From Nocardia terrae (GTDB taxonomy: Bacteria > Actinomycetota > Actinomycetes > Mycobacteriales > Mycobacteriaceae): 64,000 nt of DNA. Below are positions 1 to 8,366 of this stretch, piece after piece. The stretch is from positions 744,001 through 808,000 of the forward strand of contig NZ_WRPP01000004.1 in NCBI RefSeq assembly GCF_009760405.1. Reading direction: 5' to 3'. The notes under the pieces are model-generated. The model was given only the letters and a program-made list of their open reading frames with translations. It searched no databases and was not told the DNA's origin. Both the position numbers and the translations under genes were made by a program. How positions within the stretch are numbered: position 1 is the first letter of the stretch; every line of letters begins with the position of its first letter.

Positions 1-540
1 TGCGGTGTAGCGGCGGGCCAGCGCCTCGCGCAGCATGAGCACGCCGACCGGGTCCATGCCGTGGGTGCCCAGGTAGGTGGGAAGACCCTGCAGGGCAAAG
101 GAATACGCCTCCGTCATCTGCGGCGGGGCGGCCATGGCGGCGTAGGTCATGTCGATGGTCGGCAGCTCCGGCTGCGCCATCATGGCGAGAATGCTGCGGG
201 CCGGTTTCGCGCCGTCGTGCACCACGGTCGGCGGGAGCGCCACGGTGCTGCGCGAGCCCTGCCGGCTGATCAGATATCCGTGCTCGCGCAGCAGTGCGTA
301 CGCGGAGGTGACGGTGGTGCGGCTGACCGCGAGGCTGGTGGCCAGATCCCGCTCGCTGGGCAGCGCCACGCCCAGGGGCGCGCGGCCGTCGTGGATGAGC
401 AGCCGGATGCTCTCCGCCAGTGCCACATACGCGGGCCGGGCCGATCGCTTGCCGTTGTCGCCCGCGGCTCCCGGTTCCTCGTTCCGCCACCGGCCCAGGT
501 CGCGCGTCAGGCTGGCCGCGCCGATCACTCGTGTCGCCAT
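1..540 (-). CDS. MocR-type GntR/aminotransferase regulator, N-terminal part (runs off the window)
   Basis: The reading frame starts at the ATG at 540 and is open to base 1, giving the first 180 residues. Residues of about 38-105 form a GntR winged helix (SERDLATSLAVSRTTV, then YALLREHGYLISRQGS). After a linker comes the start of a fold type I aminotransferase domain (LPTYLGTHGMDPVGVLMLREALARRYTA, in part), the layout of MocR regulators, which use PLP as effector. The rest of the gene lies outside the window. It is divergent from the small membrane gene at 603, and an inverted repeat lies between them. The family is certain; the regulated process is unknown. Confidence 0.9.
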   Translation of the reverse strand, partial: MATRVIGAASLTRDLGRWRNEEPGAAGDNGKRSARPAYVALAESIRLLIHDGRAPLGVALPSERDLATSLAVSRTTVTSAYALLREHGYLISRQGSRSTVALPPTVVHDGAKPARSILAMMAQPELPTIDMTYAAMAAPPQMTEAYSFALQGLPTYLGTHGMDPVGVLMLREALARRYTA

Positions 541-545
541 AAAGG

Positions 546-563
546 CCAGTATCCGGGTACTGG
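546..563. promoter_or_regulatory. Inverted repeat in the MocR / membrane-protein divergent promoter
   Basis: CCAGTA-TCCGGG-TACTGG is a perfect 6-bp-arm inverted repeat just upstream of the MocR start and 40 bp before the ATG at 603. Its position suggests an operator for the MocR protein. This is inference, because MocR proteins often use direct repeats. Confidence 0.4.
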
Positions 564-602
564 ATATTTTCTTCAAGTCCACGGCGGGGCCACTATTGCC
601 TC

Positions 603-905
603 ATGGTCGCCCTGCTCGTCTCCATTTTGATCGTCGCCGCCTTCGCCGGTCTCGTGTACCGGTACGCCCCCGAACCCGGCGAGCGCTGGGGCGTGCTGCT
701 CGAGCGCTACCGTCCCCACGCCCCTATGTCGGACTGGTCGGTCGCCGAATATGAAGCGTCCCGCCAATATTCGGACCTGACCGCCATCGCCTCCCTGCGC
801 CCCGACGCCTGCCCGCCCGCCCCGGTCCGCCGCTTCCGCCGGACCGGCCCGGCCGTCGCGGCGCTCGCCCAGATCCCCTGCCGAGGAGAATCAGTCCAGT
901 TCTAG
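603..905 (+). CDS. Small membrane-anchored protein, unknown function
   Basis: This 100-residue protein begins with one hydrophobic segment (residues 2-19, VALLVSILIVAAFAGLVY) followed by a charged, proline-rich cytosolic tail. No family is recognised. The ATG at 603 has no clear Shine-Dalgarno sequence, so it may be read from a leaderless transcript starting in the 62-bp gap shared with the MocR gene. Codon use fits the neighbours. It could be a target of the divergent regulator. Confidence 0.55.
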   Translation: MVALLVSILIVAAFAGLVYRYAPEPGERWGVLLERYRPHAPMSDWSVAEYEASRQYSDLTAIASLRPDACPPAPVRRFRRTGPAVAALAQIPCRGESVQF

Positions 906-957
906 CAAACTGGACTCGAATCGAACTTCTGTCGGTGCCACCGTGCACACTGGCCCT

Positions 958-1518
958 ATGTCCGCCCCGGCTCGCCCCCTGGCGTCGGCGGCGCTCTTCG
1001 ATACCGCGATAGGCGTCTGCGCCATCGCCTGGAGCGCCACCGGCGTCCTGCGCTTCGCCCTCCCCGACCGCGACGCCACCGCCACCCGCACCCACATCCT
1101 GCGCCGCCACCGCCTGGTCGACATCCACGAAGCGGATCCCAGCCCCGAAATCACCACGGCCATAACCCGAATCCAGGCCCACCTGACCGGCGACCTGGAC
1201 GACCTCCGCTGGATCCCCGTAGACCTCAGCCCCCTCAACGATTTCGACCGAGCCGTCTACGAAATCACCCGGGCCATCGACCCCGGCCACACCCTCAACT
1301 ACGGCGCGATCGCCAACCGCATCGGCCACCCCGGCGGAGCCCAGGCCGTCGGACAATCCCTGGGCCGCAATCCGATTCCCCTGATCATCCCCTGCCACCG
1401 CGTCCTGGCCGCCGACCACGCGCTGCACGGTTTCTCCGCTCCCGGTGGCCTCACCACCAAGCAACACCTGCTCGAAATCGAACGCACCCCGGGCTTCGGC
1501 GAGCCGACTCTCTTCTGA
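958..1518 (+). CDS. ogt: Methylated-DNA--protein-cysteine S-methyltransferase (Ogt/MGMT)
   Basis: This is a suicide repair protein that moves the methyl group from O6-methylguanine (or O4-methylthymine) to its own cysteine. The active-site motif PCHRV is present with Cys146. Before it is the DNA-binding helix region (LNYGAIANRIGHPGGAQAVG) with the usual glycines. The product is 186 residues from the ATG at 958, normal for Ogt; an in-frame GTG at 943 would add five residues. Its 3' end abuts the convergent gene at 1519. No Ada N-terminal domain is present, so it is a repair enzyme and not an adaptive-response activator. Confidence 0.93.
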   Translation: MSAPARPLASAALFDTAIGVCAIAWSATGVLRFALPDRDATATRTHILRRHRLVDIHEADPSPEITTAITRIQAHLTGDLDDLRWIPVDLSPLNDFDRAVYEITRAIDPGHTLNYGAIANRIGHPGGAQAVGQSLGRNPIPLIIPCHRVLAADHALHGFSAPGGLTTKQHLLEIERTPGFGEPTLF

Positions 1519-1947
1519 CTACACCGTCTTGTCGGCCCGTATCGCTGTGCTCAGCGCATACACCGAAAGGGTCGTGAGGGTTATCAGTGCCAAGCCGATC
1601 GAGGCCGCGGACAGGATCGCGTTGGCGAGGTGGAACGGCTCCATGAAGATGTGTTCTCCCGCATGGAATCCGCCGTGCAGGAAGACGGCGATCTCCTGGC
1701 CCGTCTGCCCGAGGATGTGAGTGATGAGAACCGCCACCAGGGTGGTGGCCAGCGCACGGGGAACCCGCCCGGTCGAAGCCGACCGGAGCCGCACGGCCGC
1801 ATACAGCGCTCCGAGACTGAGAATCACGTAGACCGGGTGGTAGATCGGGTGCGGGAGGAGACCGGAGATGCCGCCGATCGCCTCCGATCCGACGATCGGG
1901 CCGACCACCCCCACCCATGACCACAACAACCATCGCCGCATGGTCAT
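1519..1947 (-). CDS. Four-helix membrane protein, unknown
   Basis: This 142-residue protein has about four hydrophobic helices separated by short loops. The His-rich loops (LPHPIYHPVY, FLHGGFHAGEHIF) could bind a metal or heme, but no known signature is met. Its ATG overlaps the stop of the upstream membrane gene by 4 bp (ATGA), so the two are translationally coupled and may work as a pair. The frame continues further upstream, but that part overlaps the neighbour and is not used. No family is recognised. Confidence 0.65.
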   Translation of the reverse strand: MTMRRWLLWSWVGVVGPIVGSEAIGGISGLLPHPIYHPVYVILSLGALYAAVRLRSASTGRVPRALATTLVAVLITHILGQTGQEIAVFLHGGFHAGEHIFMEPFHLANAILSAASIGLALITLTTLSVYALSTAIRADKTV

Positions 1948-2624
1948 CGAAACGCCAGTCGGACCGCGAGGCAGAGGAACCACACCATGCCCAGGTAGCG
2001 GCCGAGCGGAATGAAGATCGTCACCGGTTCGGCGAGCAGGGAGAACATCGAGACGACCGAGAAGGCGGCCACGACGAGCCCGAGCCAGTTCAGCCAGGCG
2101 GGCAGCCACTGTGTGCGCATGGCCGCTGCCGCAATTCCGCCGATCAGCAGTCCGCCCGTCGCCACCGTGGGCGCCGCACCGGTGATGAAGACGATATCCA
2201 GCACGGCCCGGTAGGTATGCAGGTCGGCTCCCGTACTCGGCCGATTCAGCACCCACTGGCAGGAAGCCGACACGAGCAGCAATGTGCTCGAAGCGATCCC
2301 ACCCGCCCTGATCAGATCCGCGTACCCCGACTCCGGCAGTCGCCGACGCACCTGATTCGCGGCCAGGGCAGCGAACACCAGTAGTGCCAGCGCACTCGTG
2401 GCCTGCAGAAACGCGCCGATCGGGACGAGACCTCGACTCGTCTGGGAGAGATAACGAGCCACCACGTCGTCCGACGAATACGGGGTCACAACCGGCGCAT
2501 TCGAATTCTGCCCCAACGCATTCGGCAAGAACTGCGACGACATGAACAAAACGACATACGATGCCCCGGCCGCGGCCACTATCCGGGGATAACGCTGTGA
2601 GACCGCAATATCCACAGACGACAT
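1944..2624 (-). CDS. Multi-pass membrane protein resembling DUF4386
   Basis: This 226-residue protein has about six predicted membrane helices and an N-terminal cytosolic stretch (MSSVDIAVSQRYPRIVAAAG). The pattern, with a periplasmic loop of about 45 residues after helix 1 and the AAPTVATGGLLIGGI helix, resembles DUF4386 proteins, whose function is unknown. It is the first gene of a two-gene unit with the 142-residue protein. No promoter motif is evident. The DUF assignment is from memory and is moderate. Confidence 0.6.
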   Translation of the reverse strand: MSSVDIAVSQRYPRIVAAAGASYVVLFMSSQFLPNALGQNSNAPVVTPYSSDDVVARYLSQTSRGLVPIGAFLQATSALALLVFAALAANQVRRRLPESGYADLIRAGGIASSTLLLVSASCQWVLNRPSTGADLHTYRAVLDIVFITGAAPTVATGGLLIGGIAAAAMRTQWLPAWLNWLGLVVAAFSVVSMFSLLAEPVTIFIPLGRYLGMVWFLCLAVRLAFR

Positions 2625-2763
2625 ATGCGATTCCCTTCGAAGACAGGAGAATTCATAGGATCACCAGTCTTCGCGGCAGCCCGCCCTCCGACATCCGCTG
2701 CACCGCGTATGTTCGGCTACGTCAGGTTACGTACGCCCCGCTCGGCCGATCCGCACCCGGTGA

Positions 2764-2980
2764 TCACCGAAAAGCTTCCGCACCAGCGAAATTGGTGCGA
2801 ACGCCGCTGGTCGGCGCGCTGCCGATGTACGGCGGTTGCAGGCTCCAGCCGCCGCAGTTCCACGACTCGCCAGGCACGATGTCCGCGCGAATGACGCCGC
2901 GAGATGAGCGGTGGGGTGGCGGAGGCGGCCTGTGTGGCGAGCAGGCCACCCGCGGCGACGGCCCCGGCGATCGCGGTCAT
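2764..2980 (-). pseudogene. Frameshifted remnant of a secreted protein gene
   Basis: Two frames on the minus strand carry pieces of a paralogue of the exported protein at 3060-3398. One frame starts at 2980 with a signal-peptide-like segment (AIAGAVAAGGLLATQAASA). The next frame carries GVIRADIVPGESWNCGGWSL, matching GVIRMDTTPGEWWECTGWSL of the intact neighbour, and ends at 2764. A frameshift lies at about 2890-2900. Between 2980 and 3059 a further frame ends in a glycine-rich piece (GIGGGAVGGFLSGAVQLNA), possibly the tail of a lost glycine-zipper gene. The interval 2625-2763 shows nothing else. Confidence 0.6.
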
Positions 2981-3059
2981 GCGTTGAGCTGCACAGCGCC
3001 GCTGAGGAAGCCGCCTACCGCACCGCCGCCGATGCCTTCCTGTCGAACTGGACCTGCCG

Positions 3060-3398
3060 CTAGGAGCCGGCCTTGACGATCGGGCCGTAATAGATGAACG
3101 GTGATCCGGTCCCGGCGCATTCGACCCAGACGTCGGCGCCCGGGCTGAAGCGCAGATAGACGGGGTCCGGGCCGAGCGCGAACTGATGGATCCCGGGGGC
3201 TTGCTGCCAGAACGGCGGTTGCAGGCTCCACCCGGTGCACTCCCACCACTCGCCGGGCGTCGTATCCATGCGGATGACGCCGCCGGGTTCGGGAGTGGGC
3301 ACCGGTGCGTCGGCAGTGGCGATCGGAGTTCCGAGTAGGCCGAAACCGAAAATGGCACCCGCGATCGCGATCGCACGAACCGATTTGGTCTTGTTCAT
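3060..3398 (-). CDS. Small exported protein
   Basis: This 112-residue protein has a Sec signal peptide (MNKTKSVRAIAIAGAIFGFG, cleavage likely after ATADA). The mature part is about 82 residues, rich in Trp and Pro, with two cysteines (WWECTGWSL and WVECAG) that could form a disulfide. An AAGGAGA ribosome site precedes the ATG at 3398. It lies 16 bp downstream of the glycine-zipper gene and is probably in its operon. A broken paralogue follows it. The function is not known; the motif GVIRMDTTPGEWWECTGWSL defines a small local family. Confidence 0.75.
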   Translation of the reverse strand: MNKTKSVRAIAIAGAIFGFGLLGTPIATADAPVPTPEPGGVIRMDTTPGEWWECTGWSLQPPFWQQAPGIHQFALGPDPVYLRFSPGADVWVECAGTGSPFIYYGPIVKAGS

Positions 3399-3414
3399 CT
3401 TTGTCTCCTTCGGT

Positions 3415-4440
3415 TCAGACTTCGGCGCCGAAGGCGGTTCCGGCGGCGCCACCGAGCACGCCACCAACCACACCACCGGCCACAGCGGCTGGGATGCCGA
3501 GAGCGGCCGCTCCGATCGCGGCACCGGCCGCGGCGCCGACGCCAGCGCCGATCAAGGCTCCTGCTGCCGCGCCCCCGGGCGAGGCTGCTCCGCCGGTCGG
3601 AATTCCGGCGGCGATACCGCCGATAATCGCACCGGCGCCCGTACCGACAACGAGCCCGACGGGGGCGCCCACAGCCGCACCGGCGAGCGCAAACGGGGCA
3701 CCGGCGACCGCCGCTCCCACGACGGCGCCGCCCACGGCTCCGGCAACAGTCAGTCCGGCGATCTTGTCGGAGCGAGAGGCATTGATACCCACGGAGTTCA
3801 GCCCAGTAGCGATGCCCGCTTCGACGTTGGCAGCCCCGCTGTTCACGGGTTCGAGGAGGCTGTCCGGCACGTCATCGCCCACCGGAGTCGAGAACGCGCC
3901 CACGCGCAGGGTGCGTGGCGGTGGAGCAATGGGGAGCACCGGGTCCACGACGGTGGGGGCATGGAGAGTCTGGAAGTCCAGGACCGGGGCCGTTTCGTGG
4001 TTCGGGATCGGGCGGAAGTTGGCCGGGATCGGGTAGTCGGGCTGCGGCTGAGGTTGCGGCTGAGGGTAATTCGGTACGGTGACGCCGGGCTGTGCGAGGC
4101 GCGGGCCAGGGCGGTCCTGGTCACCGGCGGGAAGGGCCACGCCGGGCTGGGCCGAGCTGGGGCGCGCACCGGGTTGGACGCCGGGTGCGGTTGCGCCGGA
4201 GGCGGAGTCGCTCGGGCTCGCCAGGCCGGGCTGCGGATTACCTTGCGGTGCAGGGGAATCGGTCGGCGACTTGGTCGGGCCGGGCTGCGGGGCGGCCGAC
4301 TGGGCCGTGTTGCCCTGGGCCACCTTGGCCGGTTGGTCGGTCGTATTCGAGCAGGCCACGGCCAGGGCCAGGGGGATGGCTCCGGCGACGAGGGCTCGTC
4401 GAGCCGCGTTGCTCTTCATTCCACGATGCCGACGACCCAC
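3415..4440 (-). CDS. Exported proline/glycine-zipper envelope protein, paralogue 1
   Basis: This is a 341-residue protein. After a signal peptide ending in a possible lipobox (LALAVACSN) comes a low-complexity Pro/Gln region (about 30-140), then a conserved block (PPPRTLRVGAFSTPVGDDVP; GINASRSDKIAGLTVAGAVG), then about 110 residues of Gly/Ala-rich hydrophobic sequence with repeated GxxxG spacing, the form of a glycine-zipper membrane domain. The GTG start at 4440 is preferred because the paralogue starts the same way (M-A/G-RRHR). I recall similar actinobacterial proteins labelled 'insoluble domain protein'. The role is unknown and the cell envelope is the likely place. Confidence 0.75.
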   Translation of the reverse strand: MGRRHRGMKSNAARRALVAGAIPLALAVACSNTTDQPAKVAQGNTAQSAAPQPGPTKSPTDSPAPQGNPQPGLASPSDSASGATAPGVQPGARPSSAQPGVALPAGDQDRPGPRLAQPGVTVPNYPQPQPQPQPDYPIPANFRPIPNHETAPVLDFQTLHAPTVVDPVLPIAPPPRTLRVGAFSTPVGDDVPDSLLEPVNSGAANVEAGIATGLNSVGINASRSDKIAGLTVAGAVGGAVVGAAVAGAPFALAGAAVGAPVGLVVGTGAGAIIGGIAAGIPTGGAASPGGAAAGALIGAGVGAAAGAAIGAAALGIPAAVAGGVVGGVLGGAAGTAFGAEV

Positions 4441-4596
4441 GTCGAAACACCCACCTTCCGAACATATTTCGTTGCTTCGGTCCGGAGACCGTCTATCAAT
4501 GCCTGTGATTCGCGACCTACCCCGGTCGGGCGCTGACGCCGCGCCTGCGCGATTGCGTCTGTGCAGGTCAGCGACCGGAATCGGGGGTGCGAAGTT

Positions 4597-5490
4597 TTAG
4601 AAGGCGCCGCCGATGGCCGCACCGGCGATACCGCCGCCGACGCCGCCCAGGACCGCCATCGGAATACCGACAGCCGCCGCGCCGAGCGCCGCGCCGCCGA
4701 CCGCGCCGACCGCGGCACCCACGCCGAGACCGATCAGCGCGCCGCCACCGATGATCGGGACGGCCGCGGGTGCGGCGATGGCCGCACCGATCCCGGCACC
4801 CACCGCGCCACCCGCGGCCGCGGTCGCCGCGACGATGCCGACACCGATACCGGCGCCGATGGCAGCACCGACCCCGGCACCGATGATGCCGCCGCCCACG
4901 CCGCCGCCGACGGCACCGGCCACCGCGCCCGGAATGCCCAACAGAGCGGCACCGGTGACGGCGCCCGCCGCGGTCATGCCCGCGATCTTGTCGGAGCGGG
5001 ACGGGTTGACGCCGATCGACTGCAGCCCGGTCGACAGGGCTGCTTCCGCGTCGGCGGAGAAGCCGTTGACGGGGTTGAGGATCTCGTCCGGCAGCTGGTC
5101 CGGGGCCGGGGTGTAGAAGTCACCGATGCGCACGGTGCGCGGCGGGGGAGCGATGGGCTCGACCGGCTCGACGGGCTCGGGCGTGTGCAGCGACTGCCAG
5201 TCGATGGCGGGCGCGGGCTCGGTCTCGGCCGGTACCGGTCGATGGTTCTGCGGCACCACATAGTCGGCCTGCGGCGACTGAGGCGGAGCGACAGGAGCGA
5301 TCGTGGTTCCGGGCTGAGCCGGGGATACGGAGGTTCCCGGCTGGGCGGGGCTGGTGGTCACCCCCGGCTGCGGAACGGCCTGGGCGACGGAGGCGCAGGC
5401 GATGGCGAGGGCCAGCGGCAGGATGCCGACGGCGGGACGGATGGCGTGTCGCAGCACGCCGGTATTCATTTCTCGATGCCGACGAGCCAC
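4597..5490 (-). CDS. Exported proline/glycine-zipper envelope protein, paralogue 2
   Basis: This 297-residue protein is a tandem paralogue of the 3415-4440 gene. It shares the start (MARRHREM), a signal peptide (LPLALAIACASVAQA), a Pro-rich spacer with repeated QPGT units, the block PPPRTVRIGDFYTPAPDQLP, the motif VNPSRSDKIAGMTAAGAV, and a long Gly/Ala zipper C-terminus. The GTG start at 5490 follows GAGGGTGG. The lower similarity in the Pro-rich part and the strict SRSDKIAG motif suggest that the central block is the functional part. The gap of 156 bp to paralogue 1 shows no terminator. The gap to the LuxR gene (5491-5682) shows nothing definite. Confidence 0.75.
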   Translation of the reverse strand: MARRHREMNTGVLRHAIRPAVGILPLALAIACASVAQAVPQPGVTTSPAQPGTSVSPAQPGTTIAPVAPPQSPQADYVVPQNHRPVPAETEPAPAIDWQSLHTPEPVEPVEPIAPPPRTVRIGDFYTPAPDQLPDEILNPVNGFSADAEAALSTGLQSIGVNPSRSDKIAGMTAAGAVTGAALLGIPGAVAGAVGGGVGGGIIGAGVGAAIGAGIGVGIVAATAAAGGAVGAGIGAAIAAPAAVPIIGGGALIGLGVGAAVGAVGGAALGAAAVGIPMAVLGGVGGGIAGAAIGGAF

Positions 5491-5682
5491 GCCGAAAACA
5501 CCACCCTCATCAGATTTTCCCGACTTCCCCCCGTGTGGTCCCTAATGGACTCACACTTCGCGGGATGTTAACTGATTGAGAGCTTGTGGCTCTAGTCCTA
5601 GTCGGTCATTCCCTTGCTTGACTGTGGACGGCGAGACATATCGCACATTTTGCAGGTAGATCGGTTTTCAAGCGGGCTAGCG

Positions 5683-8301
5683 CTAAGCATTCTCGGATTT
5701 GCTGGAATGTGTCCCGCCGCGCATGAGTTCGGCGAGTGCCTCGCGATCGGTCACATCGAGCTTGATGCAGGCCCGGTACAGGTGGCCTTCCACGGTCCGT
5801 ACCGAGACCGTCAGCCGATCCGCGATCTGCCGGTTGGAGAGCCCGGCCGCCACCAGATTCGCGATCTCGCGCTCCCGTGCCGTCAGCGGCAGCGGCTGCG
5901 CGGACTGCCGCAGCGCCGGGGTCGACGCCCCGCCGCACGCGGCGGCCAGCCGGTTCGCGGTAGCCGCCGATTCCAGCAGCCGCCGCCGATCCCCGGCCCG
6001 CTCGTGCGCGGACGCCGCCTGCGCCGCCGCGTCGGCCGCCGAGAGCAAGGCCCCGATGCTCTCGAATTCCGCTGCGGCCTTGTCCAATCCGGGTCCGTCG
6101 TGGGCGGCGACAGCCACGGCGTGCCGGGCCTGCACCTGGACGAGTCGCCCGTCGATGCGCGCCGCGAGATCCGCGAGTCGTCCCGCCACACTGTGATCGC
6201 CGAAGCGGGCGGCCGTATGCAGCGCCATGGCCTCGATGGCGTGCTGATGCGAGCGCGCGGCCATATCGGCGGCCCCGAGCGCCAGCCGGATGGCCGGTGT
6301 CGCGGTGCCCTCGGCCGCGGCCTGCATCGCGCGCGCCAGTTCGAGCATCGGTTCGTACACCGCGCTGTGCCGTCCGCCCCGGAAGTTGGCCGCCGCAATG
6401 GCTTCCGCCGCCTCGGTGGGCCGCCCGAGCGCCGCGTAAGCCTCGGCCAGCCGCAGTTGCGCCGGGAACATCCAGGCCGCCGCGCCCTCGGTGGTGAGGG
6501 CCGCGAGCGCTTGCTCCAGGTTGTCGATGCCCTGCGGGAACTGCCCCTGCGCTACGTCGACGGTGCCCTGCAGGATCTTGGCCAAGCCCCAGGCGAGGTA
6601 CTGGCCGGGTGAGGAGTAGACGAAATTGCTTCCAGCGCACCGGCGTGCGGCGTCGAGCTCCCCGAGGAAGGTGAGGGCCAGGACCTCCGCATGGGTGGAC
6701 ATGAAACGGTTGAGACCGTCGACGTGCGATTCGATCGTGTGGCTGCGGGCCGTGTATACGCGTGCGACCTCGCCTCGTCCCATCAGCGCCAAGGCCAGAC
6801 CGCCGCCGAATGCCGCCCACCACACCGCCCACGGCGGCGCGTCGGCCGTGGCCATGACCGGCTCGGCGAGCCGGAATGCCTCGTCGATCCGGTTCTCGTT
6901 GACGGCGACGGCGGAGGCCAGACCGTCCAGTGTCGCAACGAGTTTCGGATGCTTCACCCGTTCGCGGACCGATTCCAGCACCGTGTCGGCGCGGTCGGCA
7001 TCGCCCATGGACCACAGCAGATTCGACACCCGTGAACTGCCCCAGCGTGTCAGCTGCAGCTCGGTCATCTCATCGGGGTCGAAGGCCGCGAGGGTGCGCT
7101 CCGCCTCGATCCGATGTCCCTGCCACAGCAGGGCGCGGGCCAGTAGATCGGCCGCCTCGACCCCGCCCCGGCGTTCCACGGCCGCCCGTGCGAACCGTTC
7201 GCCCAGAGGCAGATTCGCCAGCGAGATGGCATCTTCGGCTGCCGCCTGGAACAACTCGAGATCCGCGGATTTATCGCTGTCCAAGGCCAATTCGGCCAAC
7301 CGGATGCGTTCGGACGCCGAATGGATCTCCCGGTCCTTGAGCGCCGAGTACAGCCGTCCGCGCAGTCGCCGCGCCGACGCGATGCCCAGCCGCCGCCGGA
7401 TCACCTCCCCGAACAGTGGATGGTTGTACCGCACCAGCAGTTGATGGCTGTTCTCGACAATCCTGATGAGACCGCGTGTTTCGGCCGCTTCCACGGCCTC
7501 TTCGCCCGCGATCTCCGACAGCACGTCCAGGTCGATGGGCTCGCAGAAGGTGAGCAGTTCCAGCACCCGTAGCACCGATTCGGGCATCTGCTCGACCCGA
7601 TCCTCCAGCAGCGCAGCCAGTTCCGAGGTGACGGCCGCCCGCCCGCGCAACTGCCACACCCCGCTCACCTGTCGCAGCGTGCCCGCTTCCAGCGCCCCCT
7701 CGACCAGGTGCCGCAGGAAAAGCGCGTTGCCCCCGGAGGATTCCCACATCAGATTGGCGGTGAACCCCTCCAGCTGCCCGCCCAGCATCGATTCCACCAG
7801 TTCCACGCTCTGGCGCTGCGTGAACGGTTTCAGGTCGATGCGCAGCAGATGTCCGTCCTTCCACAGCGACGTCACCGCGTCGGGCACCGGTACCCCGCTG
7901 CGCACGGTGCACACGATGTGGGCGGCGCGGTCGATGGCCAGCTGCAGCAGCAGGGTGGCCGAGAGCTGATCGAGCAGGTGCGCGTCGTCGACGCCGATAA
8001 TGGTGTGCCCGTCGGCGAGCAGCGCCTCGCGCGCCGCGGCCATGAAGGTCACCGGATCGTGGGCGGTGTACACCCCCACCATGTGCGCGAAGACGCCGAG
8101 CGGGATGCTGCGCGCCGATTCCGTCCCCGCGACCCATCGAATGTTTCCCCCGACGGCGGCGGTGGCCAAACGCGCCAGAGTGGTCTTTCCGACCCCCGCG
8201 TCGCCGGTCAGGACCGCACCGACAAAGTCGTCGCCGGTGAGCGCCGACCTGATCGATTCGAGTTCACTTTCCCGTTCGACCATCGGCCAATTCCGAGCCA
8301 T
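5683..8301 (-). CDS. Large LuxR-family (LAL type) ATP-binding transcription regulator
   Basis: This 872-residue regulator has an N-terminal AAA/NACHT-like ATPase with Walker A GDAGVGKTT (about 34-42) and Walker B IIGVDDAHLL, a long helical TPR-like middle, and a C-terminal LuxR helix-turn-helix (LTAREREIANLVAAGLSNRQ, then IADRLTVSVRTVEGHLYRAC). Such LAL/MalT-like proteins act as ATP- and ligand-dependent activators. The start is the ATG at 8301. It stands alone between unrelated genes, so its target is not shown by context. Confidence 0.92.
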   Translation of the reverse strand: MARNWPMVERESELESIRSALTGDDFVGAVLTGDAGVGKTTLARLATAAVGGNIRWVAGTESARSIPLGVFAHMVGVYTAHDPVTFMAAAREALLADGHTIIGVDDAHLLDQLSATLLLQLAIDRAAHIVCTVRSGVPVPDAVTSLWKDGHLLRIDLKPFTQRQSVELVESMLGGQLEGFTANLMWESSGGNALFLRHLVEGALEAGTLRQVSGVWQLRGRAAVTSELAALLEDRVEQMPESVLRVLELLTFCEPIDLDVLSEIAGEEAVEAAETRGLIRIVENSHQLLVRYNHPLFGEVIRRRLGIASARRLRGRLYSALKDREIHSASERIRLAELALDSDKSADLELFQAAAEDAISLANLPLGERFARAAVERRGGVEAADLLARALLWQGHRIEAERTLAAFDPDEMTELQLTRWGSSRVSNLLWSMGDADRADTVLESVRERVKHPKLVATLDGLASAVAVNENRIDEAFRLAEPVMATADAPPWAVWWAAFGGGLALALMGRGEVARVYTARSHTIESHVDGLNRFMSTHAEVLALTFLGELDAARRCAGSNFVYSSPGQYLAWGLAKILQGTVDVAQGQFPQGIDNLEQALAALTTEGAAAWMFPAQLRLAEAYAALGRPTEAAEAIAAANFRGGRHSAVYEPMLELARAMQAAAEGTATPAIRLALGAADMAARSHQHAIEAMALHTAARFGDHSVAGRLADLAARIDGRLVQVQARHAVAVAAHDGPGLDKAAAEFESIGALLSAADAAAQAASAHERAGDRRRLLESAATANRLAAACGGASTPALRQSAQPLPLTAREREIANLVAAGLSNRQIADRLTVSVRTVEGHLYRACIKLDVTDREALAELMRGGTHSSKSENA

Positions 8302-8366
8302 GGCTCAACTGTAGTGCGCCGCCCCGTCGTGAGCAGCGGGAACGAAAGGCCCGGAACCTGCGGCGT

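Noticed and set aside
3305..4600. Long plus-strand frames opposite the glycine-zipper genes
   Set aside because: They are antisense shadows of very GC-rich coding DNA; the minus-strand frames have signal peptides, ribosome sites and paralogy.
4720..4960. Possible CRISPR or tandem repeat in the Gly/Ala-rich coding region
   Set aside because: The repetition is of GCG/GGC codons for a glycine zipper with no regular DNA unit or spacers.
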